Both the position numbers and the translations under genes were made by a program. A stretch of 64,000 nucleotides of DNA from Ilex aquifolium (lineage: Eukaryota > Streptophyta > Magnoliopsida > Aquifoliales > Aquifoliaceae): NCBI GenBank assembly GCA_951799425.1, contig OX637399.1, forward strand, positions 31,556,701 to 31,620,700. Direction: 5' to 3'. The notes beneath the pieces were generated by a model. The model ran no database searches. It was given only the letters and a program-made list of their open reading frames with translations, and was not told where the DNA came from. Below are positions 44,726 through 56,200 of the stretch, piece by piece; within the stretch, counting starts at the first letter, position 1, and each line of letters opens with the position of its first letter.

Positions 44726-45204
44726 TATACCTTTTTTAACATTGTATTTATGATAATTTTTGCTCTAAATTTAAAAATAAGTTTGGAGACAAGGAAGTAT
44801 AGCATTTTCCTTGATATAAAAATTATGAAATGATTCTCGTGATATTAATTATTTCACCCAACTCTGCTTTTTGATGTTATCCGGGTATGAAATTAAGATA
44901 ACTTAGAAAGTTTTATTGAATTAAAAATGTCTAAACTTGAAAAATTGTGACTAATACTGATCACTTTCATAACCCTTAATAGCATAATTGATAGAGTTTG
45001 GACCCATTACTATAGGGGGAATACATTTTTTTTTTTGCCTTACTCCACAAAAAAAAAAAAAATTTAAAATTCAACCCACAATTGAAATACTTGAAGGAAC
45101 ACAACTTGCTTTTTTATTCTTCCACTTTTCTTTTCTTTTCTTTTTGTAAAAAAAAAATTTAAGAGAAACTATTTTGTATTATGCTGTCTTTTTTGCATGT
45201 CAAC

Positions 45205-45565
45205 AGATCGGGTTTAGATTGGATTTTGACTGATCCGAATCCGATAATATGACGGATTTTATTTTTGTGATTTATATCTGAATTCATTAACAATTCGAAA
45301 TTCGATCCGATCTGATTCGAATAACTTAATTAACTAATTTTTAACAAATTATATCTACATTTTTTTAAATAATCACTTAATTTCTTTAATAATCATACAA
45401 AAATAAATAAATAATTTAAATCGGATGTAGGTATATCTAAATTCGAATCCAAATCTGTAAAATATAATCGGATTTGAATTCAGATTCAACCTATCTTTAA
45501 AAAATATTAATTCATATTCGACTACTCAAATTTGGATTCGAACTAGAATCCGATCCATCAAGAGA
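45205..45565 (-). repeat. Dispersed 'GATTCGAA' AT-rich repeat, copy 2
   Basis: Contains GACTGATCCGAATCCGATAA, CGATCCGATCTGATTCGAA, TCGAATCCAAATCTGTAAAA and CTAGAATCCGATCCATC. The overall order is the inverse of the repeat at 25040-25330. No coding capacity. Confidence 0.5.
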
Positions 45566-46006
45566 CCTAATTTCCTTTGATCAATACAAAAATTTTTGAC
45601 TTGATAATCCTTTCATGGTCAACTAGAAACTATTTGCTAAATAATTATTTTTTTGGTGGGACACTATTATAATTAAGGAGACGATGAAATTTGAATTTGA
45701 AATGGACCGATAATCATTAGACCAACCGCTAATCTGGATTACTAATCGAAGAAGGGCTTATTCTTTTTTTTTTTTTTTTTCAGAAAATAAAAAGAACTTT
45801 TTTTTGGGCACTTCAATCAGAAAACGGACGTTGAAGATTGCAGGGGAACAGAGACTGGGGAATAGTTAGCACCCCGCAGACCATTCAGGCATCAACTGGG
45901 CACGTGTATATAACTACCTAACGGTTTTTTTCTGACGTGGCAAATGACTCAGCATGATTCTTTACTGCTCTCCTCTAAAACCCACTTCAGGCACAGAACT
46001 AACAGA

Positions 46007-46010
<4 letters not shown>

Positions 46011-46042
<32 letters not shown>
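46011..46042. repeat. (CT)n microsatellite in SRF2-like leader
   Basis: Sixteen CT units; typical plant 5'UTR tract. Confidence 0.9.
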
Positions 46043-46044
<2 letters not shown>

Positions 46045-46228
46045 AGAAAAGATTATTGTACGGTATACCCAAAACCCTATTCCTCTGTTGGAAACACAAT
46101 GTACATCTATATGTATATGGGGTTCTTGAGAGTTCTATAATATTTGTTTTTGTTTATGTTCTTGAACATGTCGTACGTATAATAGTGAGTTTGTGAATTT
46201 GGGCTTGTATGTGTTTGTGTATATATGA

Positions 46229-46229
<1 letters not shown>

Positions 46230-46270
<41 letters not shown>
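46230..46270. repeat. (GT)n(GA)n compound microsatellite
   Basis: About nine GT units running directly into about twelve GA units, within the probable leader intron of the SRF2-like gene. Confidence 0.9.
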
Positions 46271-46518
46271 TTTAATCTCTGAAAATATTGAACTTGGTGT
46301 TCTATTTTGTGTTCTATCAATGTGTACTTGTTCTTGAAGATTGTCACCCAGTATAGATACTTTTCTTGGTTTTCACATTATCCTGTTACTGCTTCATTAC
46401 TTCATCATCAATATAATGTCTTGAGGTCTCTGTTTGCTTGGGTTTCAATTGTTATCGTGACGATTTCTTGCTTTGTTTTCAGAGACCCAAGTGGAACTTA
46501 TCTCTGCTTCTTGCGAAA

Positions 46519-49500
46519 ATGACTAAGTGGTATCTCATTGTACTTGTTTTCTCGGCAATTCTAGCTTCACATGCTTCAGCCCATACCGATCCTCTCGATG
46601 GTACTTCATTCTCTCCTCCCTTTTCCTCTTTGGGGAGTTCTTGAAATCTCAAAGGATTTTTTTTTAATCAGTCAATACAATGACATTCTTGATTTCATTT
46701 ATCAATCCTGGAATTTTATGATCTTTTTACAGTGGTGGTTAATCGATAAAATTGTGCATGATCATCATCGATTGTGCATACATAAAATTGTGAATAACTA
46801 TTCTTGACGACATTGATGAATTATTTGTAACAATGCATAATTTGCCATCATATTGAAGATCTGGCCTGAATATGAAGTATGATTCTAGTCTAAGGACTCA
46901 TGCAGTGTCAGTCAGTTTTTTTTTTTTATACTATGAAGATGGTCAATAATATGGATGGTAGGCACTGATCATAAATTCAGATAATATATACATAGAGGGG
47001 TCGAGGCCGATGAATGGAATTGGAAAAAACATGGATTGTGTTGATTAAGTGGACCAATCAAGTTCTTGGCCCTAGACATGAGCAAAAAGATGGGATAGTA
47101 TTCCTTTACTATTTTTTTTTGTAGGACAGAACTCCCTGATAGACTAATTTTCTACCTCACTATTGCAGTCCAAGCTCTTCAAGATCTGTATGCAGCCCTA
47201 AACAGCCCACCACAGCTCAAGGGATGGAAATCGAATGGTGGGGATCCATGTGAAGAATCATGGAAAGGAGTTTCATGCTCTGAGTCATCGGTTATCCATA
47301 TGTAACTAACTACACATAGCTCCATTGGTAATGTACCTTACTGTCATGTTTAATGCCAATTTAAGAAACTGATCTTTACTCCCACCATTGCAGTTCACTT
47401 AATGAACTAGAGCTCAGTGGAGGGCTTGGGTTCCAGCTCTCCAATCTCCATAGTTTGAAGCAGCTGTAAGTTCTGCTGGTTTATAAATTGTAATTACTTT
47501 AACTGCAATTATGGAGATTTTGATTTGCCTTCCGTTTATTTCTCTACATGGTTCTTTGGGCTAGGGATCTTAGCTCCAACCACATTCAGGGTGAAATTCC
47601 ATACAGCTTACCTATTAACGTCACTCACTTGTAAGAATGGACTTCTTACTGATACTGTTATACAGTCCAGTTACTTCCATACACTATAAACTGATTTACC
47701 CTCATCTTTTTTCTTATTTGTTCTCTTTCTTTCAAAAACGCAGAAACTTGTCATGCAACAATTTTAGCCAAAACATTCCCTACTCCTTAACTTCCATGAA
47801 GAATCTTCGGCATCTGTGAGTTGCTTGTCATCTGTGAATTACTTGAATTCACTATAAATTGATTATTGAGTCAGAACTCAAAAGAGTATTCTTGCAGGAA
47901 CCTTAGCTACAATGTGTTATCTGGGACTATTGGGAATATGTTCACTGGCCTGCAGAATCTAAGAGATATGTATGATATTTGCTCAACTTTCTCTTCTCAA
48001 TTAATGGAAAACACTTGCTTAGGGGTCTAAAATATTGTCCGTATGTCTTGGCTATGAGTTTGAGGCCATATTTATTGGTGCAGCCAATACGTAATATTGG
48101 TTTGTTCACAAAATTCTGATAATATTTATGCCTAATAGGTGAATTAATGATCTTCTGTTGCTTTTAGACCTTCTGATGAGAACCAAGGTGGGCCTGGCCT
48201 TGGTTCTCATCACCTTCCTCCTATGTTTATAGGATTCTGTGGTGGTTAGTCTTCTTACGGTATTATGGACAGAGTTTAGGATCACATAATATCTCTTGTC
48301 TTTCTTCTCAATGATCTTAACATGCTGTCTCAGGGATTTGTCATACAATAACTTAACTGGAGATCTACCTAGTTCATTTGAATCTTTGACAAATCTTACA
48401 AGATTGTAAGTTCTTTTTCTTCGTTCAATTTTTAACTCGTGTTGTCTGTATGCAGTATTCATATTGTGTTTGTTCCATGTCTGGTTTTGGGTCCATTTGC
48501 AGGTTTTTGCAGAGTAATGGATTTTCTGGATCAGTAACATTTTTGTCTGACCTCCCACTGTCTGATCTGTAAGTTTTTCTCTATAGCAAATCTTAAACTT
48601 CTTTTGAATGTGTTTTATTTGGTTTTAACCCACATATGTTGCCAGGAACATAGAAGACAACAATTTTAGTGGTGTTATTCCAGAGCAATTTCAAAATATA
48701 CACAATTTATGGTAAGCTAGCAAAATCCTTGCCATAGTTTGCTTTCTTTTGCAGGCATTAACCGCCTAACACAGATTCATTACTCTTTATTTTGGCTCTT
48801 CATGGTACACAGGATTGGGGGTAATAGGTTCGAGAAAGGAGGGAACTATAAACCCTGGAATTTTCCTTTGGACTTTGTGCCCAATGAGCAGAATATTAGT
48901 AGTCCACCAACCAGTGAATCAAGTGCCATTGAGAGCTATCCCTCTCACAAAGACAGCGGATACAAAAAGAAAAGATTAGGTGCTGGTGGAATAGCTTTTA
49001 TGGTTGGTGGAGGTACTCTAGTGGCAACCTGTGCAGCACTTGTCATTGTGGTCCGTATTCATCTAGCTAGTGCAAGAAAACTCAGAAACACGGAGAGCAG
49101 TGAGAGTTCGCGACCTTCTATTCCAACCAGTACAGCCAGAGGTGAGATCAATGTATATACATCATCATACAAAATATGCATCACTTTTTTTTGTGCATTC
49201 TAGCTGATGATATTAGTGGTTATAGTGCAAAATGAGTATGCATTTAATGTTTTCTAATATGAATTGCTATTCTCTTTGGTGTTTAAGTTGAAGTTTTTAG
49301 TCAACCAATCTTATACCTATATGAAGCATATACTCTTCTTCACCTAACGTGAAATACGGGGAAAAACTTCCCCGTATTTAATGATGAACTGAAGAATATT
49401 ACTGTATCCTACTGTCTTGGTTAGATGGATATAGTCACAATTGATGACAACTGAAATTCCCCATTCACTCTTTAACTTCTTGGTATTTTTCGAATATATA

Positions 49501-51970
49501 CATTAAGCCGAACTTTATCCCAATACTTTGATGCCTAATCTAATATGAAAGGTAAACTTTTTAGTGCACCAAGGTCACTGAAAACTTCACTGAATATACA
49601 GTTTCTGTATATTTATGCACATTTAGTTTAATGCAATCGATCCACTTATCATGCTGCATAGTTTCTTTTGCGCAGTATGTCTTACAGATTACTATTTGTG
49701 CTTTTCTATGCTTTGACATAGATTATTCTTCTACTGCTCCAGTGGAGAGCCCACAAATCTTGGGTATAAACTCTCCTCCTATGATTGCCCCAAGGCATCT
49801 ACCTCCAATTCGTACAAGAACCGTGAGAGTGTCTAGAAGAAGTTTTTCTAAGAAGTTGAAGATCCCAATTTTTGCACAACTCTACACCGTGGGAGAGCTT
49901 CAATCAGCAACAAATAGCTTCAGTGAAGAATGCCTTCTTGGAGAGGGATCCCTTGGTTCTGTATACAGAGCAGAATTCCCCAATGGACAAGTACAAACTC
50001 GAACTTAAAACCATCTTGTAGGTTATAAAACAGTAAAATGAACAATGGTTCTTATTGGACATACTGTTCTTTCTTTTTGCAAGATTTTTGCTGTGAAGAA
50101 CATCAATACAGTAGCACTGTCTCTTGTTGAAGAAGAACAATTCTTAGAAGTGATTCGAAATGCAGCCCGTTTGAAGCACCCAAACATCGTAACACTTCTT
50201 GGATATTGTGTAGAACATGGTTTGCATCTCCTTGTGTATGAGTATGTTAGAAACTTATCTCTCGATGATGCTTTGCATAGCGAAGCATTCATGTCTCTGT
50301 CCTGGGTCCTCCGTCTCCAAATTGCTGTTGGTGTAGCTCGAGCCGTTAAGTAAGTTTTTATAGTGTGTCTATTGAGTAGCAATTTTTTATTTATATAGTG
50401 ATCTCCACAAGTTCTCTATTACCTGTTGGTTTTTTTTATTATTATTATAGAAAATCCAGTTATTCTGCTTATATAAGGCCTTGATGGGATCAATTTCTCA
50501 TGTTTTCAGCTATTTGCACACTGCATGTGTGCCTCCTCTTGCTCATAGCAACTTAAAGGCTGCTAACATTTTGCTTGATGAAGACCTTACGCCTCGTGTC
50601 TGTGACTGCGGGCTGGCTGTTCTGAGGTCCCTTACCAGCAACAGTGTTAAACTCAAGGTACATTCTACACTAGACATCATATTTGTCTGTTGGGCAGCAT
50701 CTGGTAGTTTTTGGCTGAATATAAGTTGCTTTCAGAACTTGTTTCCTTAGAAGAACAGAAGGCGGCCCATGCCAACCCCTCCCTCTACTTCTCTATCCCC
50801 ATTCCAACACCCTTTTAAGAAAATAAAAATAGACCTGATTCGGAAGAAGAGAGTCACTTACACATCTGCTCATGAGTGTAATTGTGCGCAAATGAAATTC
50901 AAACTACACAAATATAAATTCTTTAGCATTCATAAACTTCTTTAACCAAATTGGAAAGCTGCTACACAAAGGCAATGACAGTATAGTATACAGATCAGTT
51001 TCGGGTGCAAGTTTGTTTGATAGATAATGAGTATGTGTTGTCATTGGTGCAAACAGGCTTCTGAAATGGCTATTCGCGATAGTGGTTACATTGCACCTGA
51101 ACATGAGCAGCCTGGAATTGGTAATACAAAGGGTGACATCTATGCTTTCGGAGTGTTGCTTTTAGAGCTACTAACTGGGAAAAGGGCTTTTGACAGGTAC
51201 AAATTCAACACATTCATGCACTTGATTTTTCTATGATCCATGTCTGTCATCATGTTTATTGATACTTTTTGCTGTATTTTTTACAGTTTGAAACCAAGAG
51301 AAGAGCAATCTCTGGTGAAATGGGCTTCGTCCCGGCTTCATGATAGCAGATCTTTGGAACAGATGGTTGATCCAGCCATTAAAAGGATGATTTCCTCCAA
51401 GGCTCTCTCCAGATATGCTGACATTGTCTCTCTCTGTATTCAGGTATTGACATTTTGAACTCATCCTGCATTACAGTTACTTTTGAACTCATCTTTTATG
51501 GACATTCATTTAGATACAGTAACTCCACCTGCAAACACCCCCCCCCCCTCCACAACCTCTATACCACCACCCAACCCTCACCCACTGCCACCCCCACGGT
51601 TGCTGAACATGTAGAAAAAGTTGACAAACCAATGCTTTATCATGAGATTTATAACCAAAGTTAACCTGCATTGCAGTTACTTTTGAAGTCAGACCTTTGT
51701 GGACATTCATTTAGATACATTAACATGCATTTTAGCTCTATGATCAGGAAATCAACTAACTTTACATCTGAATGTAAACAGCCTGAGAAGGAATTCCGAC
51801 CACCGATGTCTGAAATATTGGAGTCTCTGATATGTCTGCTACAAACTCCCAGAACAGTCAAAGGCATTCCAGCAGATGGCACTGAAGGTGCCGACCCTTT
51901 TGAGAGGTCTTTCCGTTCTACTAACACCAGCTTCTTCGGGTCGCCTACCGTGAGCTATGTGTCCATTTGA
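46519..51970 (+). CDS. SRF2-like: STRUBBELIG-receptor-family LRR receptor-like (pseudo)kinase, SRF2-like, 16 exons
   Basis: Exons: 46519-46600, 47169-47301, 47394-47465, 47565-47630, 47744-47815, 47898-47969, 48334-48405, 48503-48568, 48646-48711, 48813-49141, 49722-49990, 50084-50349, 50510-50657, 51057-51196, 51287-51443, 51782-51970, all in phase, 732 aa. Layout: signal peptide 1-21; LRR N-cap with [13 protein letters not shown]; about six LRRs, mostly one per 66- or 72-bp exon; Pro/Ser juxtamembrane segment; transmembrane helix about 290-315; kinase domain from about 405. The glycine loop GEGSLGSV (417-424) and lysine K438 are present. The catalytic HRD is HSN (534-536) and DFG is DCG (554-556), so phosphotransfer is unlikely. 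SRF proteins are plasma-membrane receptors related to STRUBBELIG, an atypical kinase in tissue morphogenesis. The SRF2 assignment rests on overall likeness and the CDK5RAP3 neighbour. It ends convergently with the CDK5RAP3-like gene. Confidence 0.92.
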
Positions 51971-53254
51971 TGTTCAGGATCTCTACCATCAGCTCATCAC
52001 TTCTTTTTATGTTGTTACTGTTTTGTGATTTCAGTTTTGAGTGCTCTTAATACAAGACTCCAATACTTTTACCTCAACATTCAGATTTCACTTGTACAGC
52101 TTTTGAACTCAATTCCATAACTCATTTACTGAATGTATTTCTCCAACAGAGCTTCTGTAATCTTTAGTGTATTGGTAGGGTTGTGCCTTCTTTCTGCCTA
52201 GTACATTTTGTTCGAGACGGGTCGTTTGCTTCAAACTTTGTAACAGCACAAACTATGGTCACCTCTCGATTTATGCAGTAAATGCATGTCGTAATAGGGC
52301 AGAGAAACCATAGCTGTCTTAAGCTTCAAACATTGTAACATTAAACCAAGTGATCATCCCCTCAAGCGATACGTCGTAGGTTTCAACTCAGAAATCAACC
52401 TCTCAAAAAGGAAAAAGACCTACCTACCTACCACTTACCACTCCCAAAGACCCGCGATACGTAGTGCACTGGATACACCATTTTTCTCCTGAGGTAAGCT
52501 TGTGCTCAAGGACCCTGTAGGTGCCATTCTTTTCTAGCTCGCATGAACTGTCTTGTTAGAATTTGGAATCTGGCTTCCATCTGGTGTATTTCACTACCTG
52601 CACATTAGTGGTTCTAATCGAAGTTGAGGGATGGTTTCAAAGAAACAATGCAGCAAATCAACATGGTCAGAAAGGCCAGCCCAACAATGCAGTATTTCCA
52701 ACTACATTTGCTTAGGTATTTCGTGGTTCCTGTGAAGACAGACCCCTGGAAAATGTCTCATTCCATAAAGAGCAGACCACAAAAAAAAAAAAAAATGGCA
52801 GCGAAAATGTCAGCAGAATTCTTGGATTAAAACTGCCGAAAATTACCAACACAATGACAAAAACTTAGGCTATGTAGAAAGCAACAGGACTTCCTTGTCG
52901 AATGTACAATAATCTTAAATAAATTGGCTCTTCATAAACAATAAGGTTGATCTGCATGTTCTATAGAATGCAAAAAACCAGTGCAACTACTCGAAAAAAA
53001 AAGATAATTTCAAACTACACATCCCACAGAATTTCAAGTATTCATAAATTATGATCATTGTGAACCCCATTGGCGGATAACTGTTAAATGTTCAAGCTGC
53101 TGAACATAACCTAGATAGGAAAGCATAAGATTTTGATCCTTGGAGTTCAGAACCTTGACAATGATAATGATTTTAAAATTTCCCAGGTCAGAAACCCAAA
53201 TTCGTCACCTTTAATTAGCAAGCACTAATTTAATTGACACATTGCTTGGGTGCA
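51971..53254. other. Convergent intergenic region (SRF2-like and CDK5RAP3-like 3' ends)
   Basis: It should contain the SRF2-like 3'UTR (to about 52250) and the 3'UTR of the CDK5RAP3-like gene from the other side. No further gene is seen. A C-rich run at 51537-51549 lies just before this region, inside SRF2-like intron 15. Confidence 0.6.
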
Positions 53255-56200
53255 TCACGCACTCACGGTACTACTTAACAGGGTATTAATCTCTCCAATA
53301 ATATTGACTGGTCTTCCATCAAACATGGATGAAATTGTACTCTCACAGAGCATCTTCAGCTTCCTGGTTTTTGTCAGAGCTGCTTCCTGCAATTAAAACA
53401 GCAGCAGTAACTTATTATACCACCCCTGGAGAGAGAGAGATTTTGGTTGGTTATTCAACTGTTATTCCTTAAGAAAAAGAATTGAACATATTGTTCAAGA
53501 GATCTGTATTTCACAAGAGATACCAAAAACGATACCAGATTAGACAACCCAATAAAGTACAGCATTATTTTAAATATACTCTACTTTTTGAAAAGTATCA
53601 CATGATAACTTCTCATTTCAGACTAAGTTTTATTCTCTCTTTTCATAAGGAACGGAACTCGGCATTTCATAAAACATTTATGCTCCTCACATTTTCCCCC
53701 TTTGATGAGTGACAGACCACATACCCATGGGAGCAGTGGTTTAAAACCCAGCCTGGCCTGGTGGGTTGACCCGGAGAACCGGCGAGCCGGTACCTGAACC
53801 GGGCTGGTTTTGTCTTTAGATCGTTTGAGCTATAGAACCGTTGAACCCGTATCAAACCGGACAATTTTCTAGAACCCGTAACGAATCCAGACAGAGTAAT
53901 TTCTGTCATTAACTTTATTCTTATAAATATTAAAACCCTGCTTTTGTCTTAAGCCAGTCCACTTCGCTCAGCTCACCAGCCGGAGTTAGTAGAAGACTAG
54001 AACTAGAAGGCATTGAAGCCGAGACAACAGTAAGCCGACAAATGACCTGCTGGTCTTATAGGCACACAGTCCCTTGCCCCTTCTTGTGCTCTACTTGTTT
54101 TTCTATTTTTTTGATACCTTGAGCTACTTTTTTTTTTTCTTTCAATTTTTATTTTGTTTCTTTTTTGGGTCATCACATTCTTACTATTTATACCAAATAT
54201 TCAATATTTATTAGTGAATTTTTTATGTTCTACCAAATTATATCAATTGTGTAAGCAAATTAATGAATTGAGGATATTTTGTCTTTCTATTTCATTTACT
54301 ATAGCATAAAATATGTTATTTTTGTAACCATTATAATCTTTTAATCTATTTTACTAATTATTTTTTATTATTAATTATATGACCGGTTCAACCGATTGAC
54401 CCACGGTTGAACTAGTGACCTATCGACCCGGTCCCTTTGCCGGGTTGATGTTCGGGCCGGGTTTAAAAACTATGCATGTGAGAACCGGTACCCAAAACCT
54501 GAGCAGCCCCCTGTTAAGGCAGTGCATACCACTCAAGCTAACAGCTAGTGGCTCCTTATAACAACTATTGAACTAGTATCATGTTTCCCTTTGAAAGACC
54601 AATGCTTAGCAAGTGTTCTGGTCCACATATAACAGAAGTTCATATTATCTAAAAGCATAGACAATTTGAGTCCACAAACAAAACAAACTTACTTGCTTTG
54701 GCCACGATAAAGATAACGAATTCTGCAGCTCCATACGTTTGGTAGATAAGTCCTTCAAGCCCTCCTTTAACTTCACTTCATGGTGCTTCTTTTCCTCCAA
54801 TATGTTAACCAGTCTATCCAGAAATCTGAAATTCAGACACATACCATAGTCAATAATTATGCTACTCATTAGAACTGCATAGTGATGACTGGAGAGAGAG
54901 GAAATAAAGGGAAGTAAGGCATCAGTACTAGAACATAGAGCTTCTAAACATGTAACAGCAGAAGGATAAAAGAAGATCCCATACAATTATCGAGATATGG
55001 CACAGTAAAGTAAAAGTCATGCAATTTTTTTTGTTTTGCATCTTCTAGAAGTTCTTCTTGGTATAGATAGGTGATTTAAACAATCAAGTCAGCAGATGAA
55101 CACAAAATGCTTCAACCCCGTGCTATGGGAATGCTAAAATAGAATTTGACATGCTAAGCTTTGGTCCTCTGCTTTTCTGATCTCTTGAATAAAGCTCTGT
55201 GATAAATCATAAATGAAAGAAGTATTGAACAAATCTAAACAATCTATTAGCACCTTTTCGAGTTGAGAATCATTATCAAGTCCCTTGTTTTTCTATTTGT
55301 AAGAAAGGAAATGGCTGATGAAACATCAGATAGCATTGTATGAATAACATCAGAAGTGTATTGCTGCAAAATGAATGGAGCTACTGCCTGAACTTGATGT
55401 TGTAGAGACAAAGTCTCTTCATTCGTCAACTCCAACACCCGCTGATTCAAGAATGCCTTAATCTGACAAAAGAATATCAACAGAAAACATCAACCAACCT
55501 ACATATGCTTTTCTCCGATAACAGGAAGTCAAAGGAAAACCAATAAGATTACTCATGGCTACCTTCGTACTCCTATAAGATTGTATAGACTGGAAATGTC
55601 AAGAAGCAGGAAAAAGAAACTAGCGAAAACCATCAAAACAATATGGGCTACTCTAATACAGCATAAATTACGAGTGCTTACCTCAAATAAATCGTCAAGA
55701 ATCTTATTCCTGTACGCTGTCTCCAGAAGCTGGCTCCTTTGGGTGTTTTCTCGGTTTTCAATCAACGTATTTGAAACAGATACATGAGGCTCTATTACTG
55801 CATTTGGCAAACCAACTTCTTCAATTGTATCAACTTGAGGGTTCTCAACACCAATATCCCAAGATATATCTGACACAGCGACCTCTGGAGCTGAGCCCTC
55901 CGCGTTATTTAACAAGGTCTCGTCTGCTCCATCACCATTTGGAGAAGGGTTTGGTGGAATCTCACTGGCATTGACGATTTCATAAGGACCCAATCCATTC
56001 ACAATATCTTCTGTTTCTTCCACATCGGCAATATCCCAATCGATATTAGAGCTGTCCAAGGTAATATCCCAATCAATAGTATCAGCTGCAGCTGCAATGT
56101 CTATGTCCCCCGTCATGTGATTTACTTCAGTCAGGCTTGCCTGAATTTTGTCAGAATCAAGAGCTTCTTCAGAGACCACAGAAACATTTAAAGAAGGGGG

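Larger units (their letters stand above)
45890..46518 (+). promoter_or_regulatory. Promoter and leader of the SRF2-like gene
   Basis: CACGTG (G-box) at 45901-45906 abuts TATATAA at 45907-45913. TGACGTGG (bZIP-type) follows near 45933 and TGACTCA (GCN4/AP-1-like) near 45946. A (CT)n tract lies at 46011-46042 and a (GT)n(GA)n tract at 46230-46270. TTGTTTTCAG ending near 46483 is a probable leader-intron acceptor 36 bases before the ATG. TATA position and CT-rich leader fit transcription starting near 45940. Because the TGACGTGG and TGACTCA motifs would then be at or past the start site, their role is uncertain. Confidence 0.5.

Noticed and set aside
48106-48558. 150-codon minus-strand frame
   Set aside because: It overlaps SRF2-like LRR exons and introns on the opposite strand and has no recognisable domain; the sense-strand exon set is far better supported.
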